Assembly: GCF_003015185.1 (NCBI RefSeq)
Contig: NZ_CP027860.1
Location: 4,392,501-4,456,500 of the forward strand
DNA: 64,000 bases
Direction: 5' to 3'
Source of the DNA: Ahniella affigens
GTDB lineage: Bacteria > Pseudomonadota > Gammaproteobacteria > Xanthomonadales > Ahniellaceae
Positions 1-7,863 of this stretch are shown in pieces. Position 1 is the first letter of the stretch; the number at the start of each line of letters is the position of its first letter. The notes beneath the pieces were generated by a model. That model did no database searches. It was not told the origin of the DNA and was given only the letters and a program-made list of their open reading frames with translations. Made by a program: the position numbers and the translations under genes.

Positions 1-162
1 GACCACTTTGGCCGGGACTTTGCCCGGACGGAAACCCTTGATGCGGACGGTCTGGCTCAGCTCGCGCAGACGGGCCTTGACTTGATCTTCGATGCGGCTC
101 GCTGGCACGCGCACGGTCATCCGGCGCTCAAGCGCACCCAACTGCTCAACGGAAACTTGCAT
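1..162 (-). CDS. tig: Trigger factor, N-terminal part (runs off the window)
   Basis: The 54 visible codons start [17 protein letters not shown] and include the ribosome-docking signature region [10 protein letters not shown] (family signature GFRxGxxP), as in the N-terminal domain of trigger factor. This ribosome-associated chaperone and peptidyl-prolyl isomerase meets nascent chains at the tunnel exit. The ATG at 162-160 is preceded by GAGGAG (168-173) at 5-nt spacing. The PPIase and C-terminal domains lie outside the window. The gene follows the tRNA-Leu end of a minus-strand tRNA run, so it may be partly read from that operon; tRNA genes just upstream of tig are plausible but I see no separate strong promoter in the 90-bp gap. 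Confidence 0.93.
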   Translation of the reverse strand, partial: MQVSVEQLGALERRMTVRVPASRIEDQVKARLRELSQTVRIKGFRPGKVPAKVV

Positions 163-253
163 GAACGCTCCTCAACGACGTGTTTCTGTACGCAAGCGCC
201 GACGCCGTTCCAGCGGCGGCAAGCAGACACTGCGAGGAGCGGATCGGCGACAC

Positions 254-338
254 TGGTGCGAAAAGAGAGACTCGAACTCTCACGGATTACTCCGCTGGAA
301 CCTAAATCCAGTGCGTCTACCAATTCCGCCATTTTCGC
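254..338 (-). tRNA. tRNA-Leu (anticodon TAG)
   Basis: An 85-nt cloverleaf with a long variable arm. The acceptor starts GCGAAAA and pairs with TTTTCGC before ACCA, the T arm has GTTCGAGTC, and the anticodon stem CTGGA/TCCAG encloses TTTAGGT. CCA is encoded. It is the last tRNA before tig. Confidence 0.96.
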
Positions 339-348
339 AGTGACGATT

Positions 349-423
<75 letters not shown>

Positions 424-434
424 GTGTTTGCTGT

Positions 435-890
435 TGAAGATTGCCCATCCTGGGCAACTTCAACTCGCAAGTCCGGCACAGGTCCGGACTTGCTCTCGCC
501 GGCGGCATCGCTTGCGCGATGTCGTCGCGGGTGCACCATCCATGGTGCACTCGGTTCGCCACCTTTTGGGTGGCTTGGTAGCTGCTCGTGAAGATTGCCC
601 ATCCTGGGCAACTTCAACTCGCAAGTCCGGCACAGGTCCGGACTTGCTCTCGCCGACGACATCGCTTGCGCGATGTCGTCGCGGGTGCACCATCCATGGT
701 GCACTCGGTTCGCCACCTTTTGGGTGGCTTGGTAGCTGCTCGTGAAGATTGCCCATCCTGGGCAACTTCAAGTCGCGTATCTGGCACGTGTCCAGGTCCG
801 CTCTCGCCGACAACATCGCTTGCGCGATGCCGTCGCGGGTGCACGATCCTTTGTACACACCGTTCGCTGCTTTTGGCAGCGGATTATTCG
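435..890. repeat. Three tandem 154-bp hairpin-rich repeats between tRNA genes
   Basis: Copy 1 is 435-588, copy 2 is 589-742 and copy 3 is 743 to about 890. Copies 1 and 2 differ at only two bases; copy 3 is diverged. Each unit holds successive inverted repeats: GCCCA/TGGGC, CAAGTCCGG/CCGGACTTG, CATCGC/GCGATG around TTGC, GTGCACCAT/ATGGTGCAC, and GCCACC-TTTTG-GGTGGC. In copy 3 the last hairpin has changed on both sides to CGCTGC-TTTTG-GCAGCG, so pairing is kept. No long protein is convincing here. The unit lies between tRNA-His and tRNA-Lys and would be part of a common minus-strand transcript if the tRNAs are one operon. Confidence 0.9.
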
Positions 891-893
891 TGT

Positions 894-970
<77 letters not shown>

Positions 971-993
971 CACATCTAAACCTTGTACAGCAT

Positions 994-1070
994 TGGCGCG
1001 CCCGGCAGGACTCGAACCTGCGACCACCGGCTTAGAAGGCCGGTGCTCTATCCAACTGAGCTACGGGCGC
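994..1070 (-). tRNA. tRNA-Arg (anticodon TCT)
   Basis: A 77-nt cloverleaf. The acceptor GCGCCCG pairs with CGGGCGC, CCA is encoded, and the anticodon stem CCGGC/GCCGG encloses CTTCTAA. It sits 23 bp before tRNA-His in the run Pro-Arg-His. Confidence 0.96.
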
Positions 1071-1091
1071 ATCGCTCAGTCACTAACGGTT

Positions 1092-1168
1092 TGGTCGGGG
1101 TAGAAGGATTTGAACCCCCGACATCCTGCTCCCAAAGCAGGCGCGCTACCAGACTGCGCTATACCCCG
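1092..1168 (-). tRNA. tRNA-Pro (anticodon TGG)
   Basis: A 77-nt cloverleaf starting CGGGGTAT, with anticodon stem CTGCT/AGCAG, loop containing TGG, and encoded CCA. It is the first tRNA of the run that continues with Arg(TCT) and His. Confidence 0.96.
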
Positions 1169-1207
1169 GGAACCGTGCCGGAATCCCGATCGTTACCGAG
1201 ACGAAGC

Positions 1208-1236
1208 ATGCTATGCCTCGTTTCGGCTGGCGTCAA
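1208..1236 (-). promoter_or_regulatory. Sigma-70 promoter of the tRNA-Pro/Arg/His operon
   Basis: On the minus strand TTGACG (1236-1231), a 17-bp spacer and TAGCAT (1213-1208) lie about 40 bp before tRNA-Pro. The stretch after the -10 is GC-rich (GCTTCGTCTCGG), as in stable-RNA promoters under stringent control. Confidence 0.7.
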
Positions 1237-1259
1237 CGACCCAAATTCCAGTCCATGTT

Positions 1260-1294
1260 GACAAAATGACCCGGGGCGCAAAATGCGCCCCGGG
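1260..1294 (-). terminator. Intrinsic terminator after tRNA-Arg(ACG)
   Basis: A perfect 11-bp stem (1270-1280 with 1284-1294, CCCGGGGCGCA half) is followed on the minus strand by TCATTTTGT. It ends the tRNA-Arg(ACG) transcript and separates it from the tRNA-Pro promoter. Confidence 0.8.
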
Positions 1295-1308
1295 CCACTT
1301 ATTTGTAC

Positions 1309-1385
1309 TGGCGCGCCCGGAGAGATTCGAACTCCCGACCACCAAGTTCGTAGCCTGGTACTCTATCCAACTGAGCTACGGGCGC
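1309..1385 (-). tRNA. tRNA-Arg (anticodon ACG)
   Basis: A 77-nt cloverleaf. The acceptor GCGCCCG pairs with CGGGCGC, CCA is encoded, and the loop CTACGAA gives ACG, normally edited to ICG. It has its own promoter and terminator, so it is a single-gene transcription unit. Confidence 0.96.
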
Positions 1386-1397
1386 GTGAGACGGAGA

Positions 1398-1426
1398 AGT
1401 ATGCCGAGTTCCTGGTAGATCGTCAA
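1398..1426 (-). promoter_or_regulatory. Sigma-70 promoter of tRNA-Arg(ACG)
   Basis: The minus strand reads TTGACG (1426-1421), a 17-bp spacer and CATACT (1403-1398), 13 bp before the tRNA 5' end. Confidence 0.7.
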
Positions 1427-1447
1427 CTACCCGAAACGCGGTTCCCG

Positions 1448-1477
1448 CAAAAAATAAAGCCGCCCGAAGGCGGCTTT
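1448..1477 (-). terminator. Intrinsic terminator after tRNA-Glu
   Basis: The stem AAAGCCGCC/GGCGGCTTT (1469-1477 and 1456-1464) closes a TTCG loop and is followed on the minus strand by ATTTTTTGC. It ends the Ala-Glu tRNA transcript. Confidence 0.9.
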
Positions 1478-1483
1478 GAAAGA

Positions 1484-1559
1484 TGGCGTCCCCAAGGGGA
1501 TTCGAACCCCTGTTACAGCCGTGAAAGGGCCGTGTCCTGGGCCTCTAGACGATGGGGAC
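1484..1559 (-). tRNA. tRNA-Glu (anticodon TTC)
   Basis: A 76-nt cloverleaf. The acceptor GTCCCCA pairs with TGGGGAC, the anticodon TTC lies within CCCTTTCACGG, and CCA is encoded. It lies 28 bp after tRNA-Ala with no terminator between, so the two are probably co-transcribed. Confidence 0.96.
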
Positions 1560-1587
1560 AGATTCTTTTTCAATCTGCTTAATTTAT

Positions 1588-1663
<76 letters not shown>

Positions 1664-1676
1664 ACGCAGAAGCGAA

Positions 1677-1706
1677 ACTATAAAACGAGTCCCAAGGGTG
1701 AGTCAA
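1677..1706 (-). promoter_or_regulatory. Sigma-70 promoter of the tRNA-Ala/Glu operon
   Basis: The minus strand reads TTGACT (1706-1701), an 18-bp spacer and TATAGT (1682-1677), 13 bp before tRNA-Ala. Both hexamers match consensus at five of six positions. Confidence 0.75.
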
Positions 1707-2253
1707 GCACCTTCCCAAAAATCGACATAGCCTGACACGCGCAGTGGGATTCGCTGCGTCGAGGCCGGCCTAGATTGGGCCCGGCAGACCGCTCTGATAT
1801 CTCTAAGCTCGAACTGCAGTCGACTCGGTGCCATCTTGCCCCACTCATTGTCAACCAATTCACGGGCTGCCGGCACGCACCATTGCCAAACGATGGCGGC
1901 GACCAGTCAGCAATCATCGACACCCGCTTCACGCTCCGCAGCCCCAAACAATCGAACAATGAACGTTGTCGCAGCGAGATGCGCGCAGATCATTCACCGA
2001 GTCTTTACGTTCAGCCCGCGCATACGGCTTTCCTTCGCCATATGACTATGCTGGAATCGCCAAGCAGTTGGCAGTCCGCAGCGTTGCCCGCGGCTGTCAG
2101 GATGAGCGCGTCACGGACGGCTCGCTCAACCACCCGTCGTGGGCGCGACGGGTTTTCGACCGACGGTACCGGCCAAACGCTGGTATCGCGACATCAACCT
2201 GTGGCGGGAGGGCCTATGGCTGAGCGGCAGTCAGACACTTGCGGAGCACGTTC
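1707..2253. other. Intergenic stretch before fadD, no gene recognised
   Basis: Open frames here are short, overlapping and unlike any protein I know. It must contain the fadD promoter, but I see no hexamer pair or operator I would defend. Confidence 0.5.
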
Positions 2254-3933
2254 ATGAGCAATCAGCAACATCCATGGCTGGCCAGTTATCCCGCTGCCGT
2301 CAGCGCCGAGATCGACACCAACCAGTACCAGTCGATCGTCGACGTGATTCAGGAAGCTTGCAATCAATATCGGCAGAAGCCGGCGTTCATGAATATGGGC
2401 CGGGTTCTGACGTACGACGACGTCGACCGCCTCAGCTCGAACTTCGCCTCCTACTTGCTCAATGAACTGAAGCTCAAGAAGGGCGACCGCGTTGCCCTGA
2501 TGCTGCCCAACATTCTGCAATACCCAATTGCCATCTTTGGCGTGCTGCGCGCTGGCCTGACGGTCGTCAATACCAACCCGATGTATACGCCGCGCGAGCT
2601 CAAGCATCAGCTCACCGACTCGGGCGCCGTGGCAATCGTCGTCCTCGACAACTTCGCACACACGCTTGCCGACGTCATTGCCGACACACCGGTCAAGCAC
2701 GTACTGACCACGGCAGTCGGCGACCTGCTCAGTTTTCCGAAATCGGCAATTACCAACTTCATCGTGAAGTACGTGAAGAAGCTGGTCCCGGACTACCAGA
2801 TCAAGGGCGCTGTGCGTCTGCGCGAAGCCCTGTCACTCGGTGCCCGCCAACCGGCGCCGAAGGTAAGCCTCACCCATGACGACCTCGCGTTCTTGCAATA
2901 CACCGGCGGCACCACGGGCGTCGCCAAGGGCGCCATGCTGACGCACCGCAACTTGATCGGCAACATGCTGCAGTCAGGAGACTGGATCGGTGCCAATACG
3001 CGGCGCGGCGAAGAAGTGATCATCACGGCGCTGCCGCTGTATCACATCTTTGCGTTGACCGCGAACTGCCTCGTGTTCATTCGCTTGGGCGGCCTCAATG
3101 TACTGATTACCAACCCGCGTGACATGAAGGCCTTTGTCAAGGAACTGAGCCAGATCAATTTCACGGCCATTACCGGCGTCAACACGCTGTTCAATGGCCT
3201 CTTGAACACGGAAGGATTTGACCAGCTCGACTTCTCGCATCTGCGGCTGTCTCTTGGCGGCGGCATGGCCGTGCAGCGCGCGGTGGCTGAGCGTTGGAAG
3301 AAGGTCACCGGTTGCACGCTGGTTGAGGCCTATGGCCTGACCGAAACCTCGCCCGCCGTGTGCATGAACCCGCTCGATTTGAAGGAATACAACGGCGCGA
3401 TTGGATTGCCAGTGCCCTCCACCATCGTGTCGATTCAGGACGATGCCGGCAACGAGCTGCCACAAGGCGACGTGGGCGAGTTGTGCGTCAAAGGCCCGCA
3501 GGTCATGCGTGGCTACTGGCAACGCCCGGAAGAAACCGCCAAGGTCATCGACGAGCGCGGCTGGCTGCATACTGGCGACATCGCCAAGATGGATGCAGGC
3601 GGTTACTTTTTCATCGTCGACCGCAAGAAGGACATGATTCTGGTCTCCGGGTTCAACGTGTACCCGAACGAAATCGAAGACGTGATTGCCACGCACCCGG
3701 GCGTACTCGAAGTCGCCGCCGTCGGGGTGCCGGACGACAAGTCGGGCGAAGCGGTCAAGATCGTCATCGTCAAGAAGGACCCGAACCTCAGCGTCGAGGC
3801 CATCAAGGCGCATTGCCGCGAAAACCTGACCGGTTACAAGCAGCCCAAGATCGTCGAGTTCCGCGACAGCTTGCCGAAGTCGAATGTTGGCAAGATCCTT
3901 CGTCGCGAGTTGCGCGACGCACCGAAGGCTTGA
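2254..3933 (+). CDS. fadD: Long-chain fatty acid--CoA ligase
   Basis: A 559-residue acyl-CoA synthetase that activates fatty acids with ATP and CoA, giving acyl-CoA for beta-oxidation or lipid synthesis at the inner membrane. The AMP-binding signature [14 protein letters not shown] spans about residues 216-229, YGLTETSP lies near 360, and the fatty-acyl signature [18 protein letters not shown] near 460. The regions [17 protein letters not shown] and [13 protein letters not shown] closely follow FadD of E. coli. The start MSNQQHPW is chosen because GGAG (2243-2246) precedes it; an in-frame ATG lies 15 bp upstream. It is followed after 19 bp by a response regulator. Confidence 0.95.
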   Translation: MSNQQHPWLASYPAAVSAEIDTNQYQSIVDVIQEACNQYRQKPAFMNMGRVLTYDDVDRLSSNFASYLLNELKLKKGDRVALMLPNILQYPIAIFGVLRAGLTVVNTNPMYTPRELKHQLTDSGAVAIVVLDNFAHTLADVIADTPVKHVLTTAVGDLLSFPKSAITNFIVKYVKKLVPDYQIKGAVRLREALSLGARQPAPKVSLTHDDLAFLQYTGGTTGVAKGAMLTHRNLIGNMLQSGDWIGANTRRGEEVIITALPLYHIFALTANCLVFIRLGGLNVLITNPRDMKAFVKELSQINFTAITGVNTLFNGLLNTEGFDQLDFSHLRLSLGGGMAVQRAVAERWKKVTGCTLVEAYGLTETSPAVCMNPLDLKEYNGAIGLPVPSTIVSIQDDAGNELPQGDVGELCVKGPQVMRGYWQRPEETAKVIDERGWLHTGDIAKMDAGGYFFIVDRKKDMILVSGFNVYPNEIEDVIATHPGVLEVAAVGVPDDKSGEAVKIVIVKKDPNLSVEAIKAHCRENLTGYKQPKIVEFRDSLPKSNVGKILRRELRDAPKA

Positions 3934-3952
3934 GCAGGAGCCGCTTGCCACC

Positions 3953-4597
3953 ATGATCCGGCTCCTGATCGTCGACGACCACGCCCTGGTGCGTACGGGT
4001 TTTCGATTGATCCTGAGCAGCCATGCTGACATTGAGCTGATCGGCGAGGCGGAGAACGGCGAGGACGCTGTCCGGCTCTGCCGCGAACTGCGTCCGGACG
4101 TGCTGTTGATGGATATGCACCTGCCCGGGATCAGTGGACTCGAGGCGTGCAGCCGCATTCTCAGAAACCAGCCGGAAGCGCGGATCATCGCGCTGACGGC
4201 GCAAGATGCGATGCCGGTGCCGAAGAAGTTTCTGGAGGCCGGCGCTTTGGGTTTTCTGTCCAAGGCCTGCCCTGCCGAGGAGCTGCTACGCGCGATCCGA
4301 CGCGTCGCCAGTGGCGGTCGCTACATTAGCCCGGATGCGGCGCAAGCCATTGCGCTGGAGGCCGCAACCGGCAAGCAAGGTAATGTGCTGGATCTGCTGT
4401 CCAGGCGCGAGACCGAGGTCGTCATGGCGCTCGCAAAAGGCGAAGCGATGGGCGAGATCGCTGACCGATTGCATCTGAGCGTCAAGACCATTGCCACGCA
4501 CAAATACAACGCATGCGAAAAGCTGGGTGTGCATAACGATGTGGAGTTGGCGCATTTTGCGATTCAGCATGGATTGGTGACCGCGCATTCGGCTTGA
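3953..4597 (+). CDS. LuxR-type response regulator of the GacA/UvrY kind
   Basis: A 214-residue two-domain regulator. The receiver domain (1-120) has the acidic pair in VDDHALVR, the phosphoacceptor Asp in DVLLMDMHLPG and the Lys in FLSKA. A LuxR helix-turn-helix follows (about 148-205; LSRRETEVVMALAKGEAMGEIADRL). Length and the VDDHALVRTGFR start resemble GacA/UvrY, which drive small-RNA control of carbon storage, but uvrC, the usual partner gene, is not next to it. GGAG upstream supports the ATG at 3953. It probably shares the fadD transcript. No sensor kinase is adjacent; a HisKA_3-type kinase sits at 43754-45658. The exact regulon is unknown. Confidence 0.85.
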   Translation: MIRLLIVDDHALVRTGFRLILSSHADIELIGEAENGEDAVRLCRELRPDVLLMDMHLPGISGLEACSRILRNQPEARIIALTAQDAMPVPKKFLEAGALGFLSKACPAEELLRAIRRVASGGRYISPDAAQAIALEAATGKQGNVLDLLSRRETEVVMALAKGEAMGEIADRLHLSVKTIATHKYNACEKLGVHNDVELAHFAIQHGLVTAHSA

Positions 4598-4920
4598 ACT
4601 GACCGACCTGACAAACTGGCGCTCATCGCAGGATACGGCTGCGACTGGCTTCGCGTTTGGTCGTCGCTAGTGACGCAGTTGCGTCGTGGTGACAGCTGGT
4701 TCGCAAATCGACGAACCTCGATTTCACTCGTGATCAGATCCGTTTGCGACAGCAGCCGCGCGCCGCGCCGCATTCCTTGTGTCCAACGCCTGCGGCAAGA
4801 TGACGCCACTTGATCAGACTTGCGGCCAAGTCACGGAACAACGGCTACGACACGCTGATCGAGATGAAACGCCTCATTGTCTTCCGAAGCATTCCCAATT
4901 TGATCTGGTTGACCAACCTG
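4598..4920. other. Intergenic, nothing recognised
   Basis: Non-coding by appearance. There is no convincing hairpin terminator after the response regulator and no RNA gene that I recognise. Confidence 0.4.
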
Positions 4921-5196
4921 ATCGCAAGTAACCCCCTCCCCCGCGCTCGCTGGGGAGGGAGCGCTCCCTCTCCCACGCGAGTGGGAGCGGGCTGGGGAGA
5001 GGGCTACTTGCCACACTGCACCGTCGTGACAATCGCGCATCGTCGCTGAAAGTTTGATGCGCGAATCAGCACACCAAAGCGTCGGCTGGACGCCCACGCG
5101 AGTGGGAGCGGGCTGGGGAGAGGGCTACTTGCCACACTGTGCTGTCGTGACAATCGCGCATCGTCACCACCACCTAGTCGCGCAAATAAGCACACC
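4921..5196 (-). repeat. Family A modular repeat, two units
   Basis: Two direct units in the minus orientation. Each has a palindromic module (CTCCCACGCGAGTGGGAG-like), the block GGGCTACTTGCCACACTG, and an end block around TTTGATGCGCGAATCAGC. The same family recurs at 19241, 36621, 43430, 48786 and 62291. It is non-coding and lies in an intergenic region. Confidence 0.88.
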
Positions 5197-5250
5197 TTCG
5201 GTGCGACCAGAAGGCTCTTTGTGTTGGCTTGGCGCTGGTCAAATCCACTT

Positions 5251-5282
5251 AACGAAAAGCGCCGGTGTTTGCACACCGGCGC
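5251..5282 (-). terminator. Intrinsic terminator of the subtilase gene
   Basis: A 10-bp stem, GCGCCGGTGT with ACACCGGCGC (5259-5268 and 5273-5282), is followed on the minus strand by TTTTCGTT. It lies 33 bp after the stop codon. Confidence 0.85.
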
Positions 5283-5315
5283 CCTGGTTTGCAACCGCTC
5301 GCCAACGCTTCGGTT

Positions 5316-7598
5316 TTATTCGAAGCTGTTCGAGAACAAGTTGATCGAGGGACCAACACCCTTGACCGCAACCGTCAGAACCTGCTCAGGGGCCGACGAC
5401 AACCCACCCTCGACTGCGCCTAGCAGCGGCAGATTGATCCGAACGGGTGCAAAGCGAATGCTCGCACCAGTTTCGCCCAACTGCGGGGTGTACGTGAAGG
5501 TCAGCGTTTGTGTTCCGCCTGCAGGAATCGTGAAGTTGGAGGGCGATACTTCGGCGACAAATCCTGTTGGCGATTCGGCCACCACGGCCCACGTCTCTGG
5601 ACTCGTTGAAACACTCCGAACCGTACGCGTAAACGTACAGGACGGCGTGCAGGCCATGTCGCGCATCGACGGCAGATTCAGGGTGCGGACATCGCCCGAA
5701 GCCGCTGGATTGGCCGCCAGGAAGTTCGCGTTCGTCTCGTTCATGACCAGACCCACCTTGGCGGCCTTGGTCAGATCAACGCGCCCGGTGCCCACGTCAT
5801 CAAAATCCCATGGCGTGAGCAGCGTGTCATCGGTGCCAGGCAGCTTGGACGTGGTCATCAGCGCCGAGATCACTTCCGGCACGGACCAGGTGGGGTGGAT
5901 ATCGCGAATCAACGCCGCAGCACCAGCGAGGTGCGGACTCGACATCGACGTGCCGCTGAGGTTGCCATAGCCGGATACGTCGGTTGTGGCCGCGAGAATG
6001 TTGACACCCGGCCCCGTGATATTGGGCTTCTGAAGATTGTCGAACCCAACCGGCGACGGCCCACGCAGACTGAAGTTGGCGAGCACGTCGCCCGCAAACA
6101 GAGTGATATTGATGGTCGCGGTAGTCGGATTGGCATCGACAAACGAGGTGAGGTTGTTACCTTGCGTGAGCTCCAGCGAATAGGCTGGCACGTTCGGCTG
6201 ACCGGTGGTGTTCATGCTGAACGCCGTCGCCGTGTTGTTGCGGATGATTACGAATTGGGCGCCCGCGTTGAACGCGTTCTGGACCTTCTTCGTAAACGGG
6301 CAGCTGCCGCGCTGAATCAATGCCACGGCACCATTGAAGAAGCCAGCCGGAATGGTCGGCGTATTCGCAGGTGCCGTGTCTTCGCCCGGCGTACAGCCTT
6401 CGGCGGTGCCTTGGCCCAGGAAGTGCCGGATCGGCATTGCGACGACCGAGGTGCCATTCGGCGAAGCACTACCCTTTGACAACGGCAGATTCTGAGTATT
6501 CGCGGGCGGCGTACCCGGACCCGCGGCAGAACCCAGGCCGTTCGCAATCGCATCATGCGTGGACGCAGCCACGCTCATGACCCAAGGGCCAAGGTGATTC
6601 ACCTGCCCTACCGGGTCTGGCACCGAGGTGCTGGTATTGCCGGCCGAGGCCGCGATCAGCACGTTGGCATTGACCAGATCCAGCTTGCGTCGATCGTTGT
6701 CCGTCCACGGACTGCGGCCGCCAGAAATCGAGAAGTTCATGACATCCACATCGCCATGCAGGAGCACGCTGTTCATGCCGGCTTGAATGTCGGCACCAGG
6801 GCAGGTCGAGCCCGGACAGACTTTGTAGATGCGGAGGTTCGCACACGGCGCAACACCCGAAATCGACGTGAAACCAGCTGGGATGGGCGGCGCCGGCGAG
6901 GCGCTGCTGGTCAGGGTGTTGCCACCCGACGTACTGGCCGTATGGCTACCGTGACCATCCGTATCGAGCGGATTGGCGCCATTGCACAGGCCTGACACAT
7001 CGGTGCTGGAACAGTCCAGGCGCGACAGGACCTTCGGCGGATTCGCGCCGCCGTGACCACAGGCCGCATCATCGTTGAACGACGGGTGCGGGAACACAAT
7101 ACCGCTGTCGAGCACGGCAATGACCATCCCCTCGCCCTTGGTGCCGAGACCACCCGGGACTTGTGCGCCACTCCAGATACTGTCGGCGCCAATGAATGTC
7201 GGGCCTCGGTACGTGTCCATGGTCTCGTCTTGGGCCAACTCAACCGACTCGACCCCGAGCATTTGCCGGACTGCCTGCGCTTCGGAAGCGGTCAGTTGCG
7301 CCGCCATGCCGCTGTGGGTCGCCAGATAATAGTGCGTAACATTCACGGACCGGGACAGCGCCTGCCCCATGTCGGCGCGGAACGCCTGTTGGTGTGCCAT
7401 CAGAGTCTGCTGATAGGCCCGGGCATCCGCCGAGCGAGCATTGAAACGTTCCGCTGGCGCCACCGATTGTTGGTGTTCCAGCATGCCTTTTTCAGCAAAC
7501 GTGATCAGGTACGAACCCTGAGTCTCGGCCGCGAGTACCGATACCGGCAGCAGACTGAGGACAGCAGCGCAAAGGTTACGACGTGTAAGGCGATTCAT
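5316..7598 (-). CDS. Secreted S8 subtilisin-like serine protease with PA domain
   Basis: A 760-residue exported protease. A signal peptide ends near residue 23 (LPVSVLAAE), followed by an I9-type propeptide region (about 28-125). The catalytic triad is D164 (VIAVLDSG), H216 (DTDGHGSHTA) and S551 (SGTSMSSPHLAG). A protease-associated domain is inserted at about 395-495. The last 140 residues look like a beta-sandwich, and the protein ends LFSNSFE, a tail shared in form with other exported proteins of this window. The ATG at 7598 has GGGAG upstream on the minus strand. It is monocistronic with its own terminator. Likely a secreted or outer-surface general protease. Confidence 0.92.
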   Translation of the reverse strand: MNRLTRRNLCAAVLSLLPVSVLAAETQGSYLITFAEKGMLEHQQSVAPAERFNARSADARAYQQTLMAHQQAFRADMGQALSRSVNVTHYYLATHSGMAAQLTASEAQAVRQMLGVESVELAQDETMDTYRGPTFIGADSIWSGAQVPGGLGTKGEGMVIAVLDSGIVFPHPSFNDDAACGHGGANPPKVLSRLDCSSTDVSGLCNGANPLDTDGHGSHTASTSGGNTLTSSASPAPPIPAGFTSISGVAPCANLRIYKVCPGSTCPGADIQAGMNSVLLHGDVDVMNFSISGGRSPWTDNDRRKLDLVNANVLIAASAGNTSTSVPDPVGQVNHLGPWVMSVAASTHDAIANGLGSAAGPGTPPANTQNLPLSKGSASPNGTSVVAMPIRHFLGQGTAEGCTPGEDTAPANTPTIPAGFFNGAVALIQRGSCPFTKKVQNAFNAGAQFVIIRNNTATAFSMNTTGQPNVPAYSLELTQGNNLTSFVDANPTTATINITLFAGDVLANFSLRGPSPVGFDNLQKPNITGPGVNILAATTDVSGYGNLSGTSMSSPHLAGAAALIRDIHPTWSVPEVISALMTTSKLPGTDDTLLTPWDFDDVGTGRVDLTKAAKVGLVMNETNANFLAANPAASGDVRTLNLPSMRDMACTPSCTFTRTVRSVSTSPETWAVVAESPTGFVAEVSPSNFTIPAGGTQTLTFTYTPQLGETGASIRFAPVRINLPLLGAVEGGLSSAPEQVLTVAVKGVGPSINLFSNSFE

Positions 7599-7815
7599 GG
7601 TGTTTTCTCCCGCATGGACTTGCCCGAGCAATGAGCAAGGCACGAGGATAACACCGAAAAAGATTGTTGCAGGGCAGCACACCTCCGTCTGAGGCCCCGA
7701 TCCACGGGGACTCAGATGTGGGTGGCACGTCGAGTCCGACGATTTGCGGTCACGCCGATCGGCGTTAGGCACTCACCAATTCGGACTCCAGATCGACGGA
7801 TGCCGTCAAGACGCC

Positions 7816-7847
7816 GCGTTACCGAGGCATGGCGCTCTCGGTAACGC
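7816..7847. other. Perfect 11-bp hairpin downstream of the sortilin-like gene
   Basis: The arms GCGTTACCGAG and CTCGGTAACGC enclose a 10-nt loop, 17 bp beyond the stop of the minus-strand gene ending at 7864. No T-run follows, so termination is uncertain; it may be an mRNA 3'-end stabiliser. The rest of 7599-7863 holds only the upstream region of the subtilase. Confidence 0.5.
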
Positions 7848-7863
7848 CTGCTGTCTTCGGGCT

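Noticed and set aside
1707..2253. Possible protein frame ending before fadD
   Set aside because: The frame reading [18 protein letters not shown] crosses the fadD start and continues antiphase inside fadD, so it is not a separate gene.
2194..2700. Antisense frames inside fadD and other genes
   Set aside because: High GC gives long antisense frames; their sequences are low-complexity mirror images and the sense proteins are clearly real.
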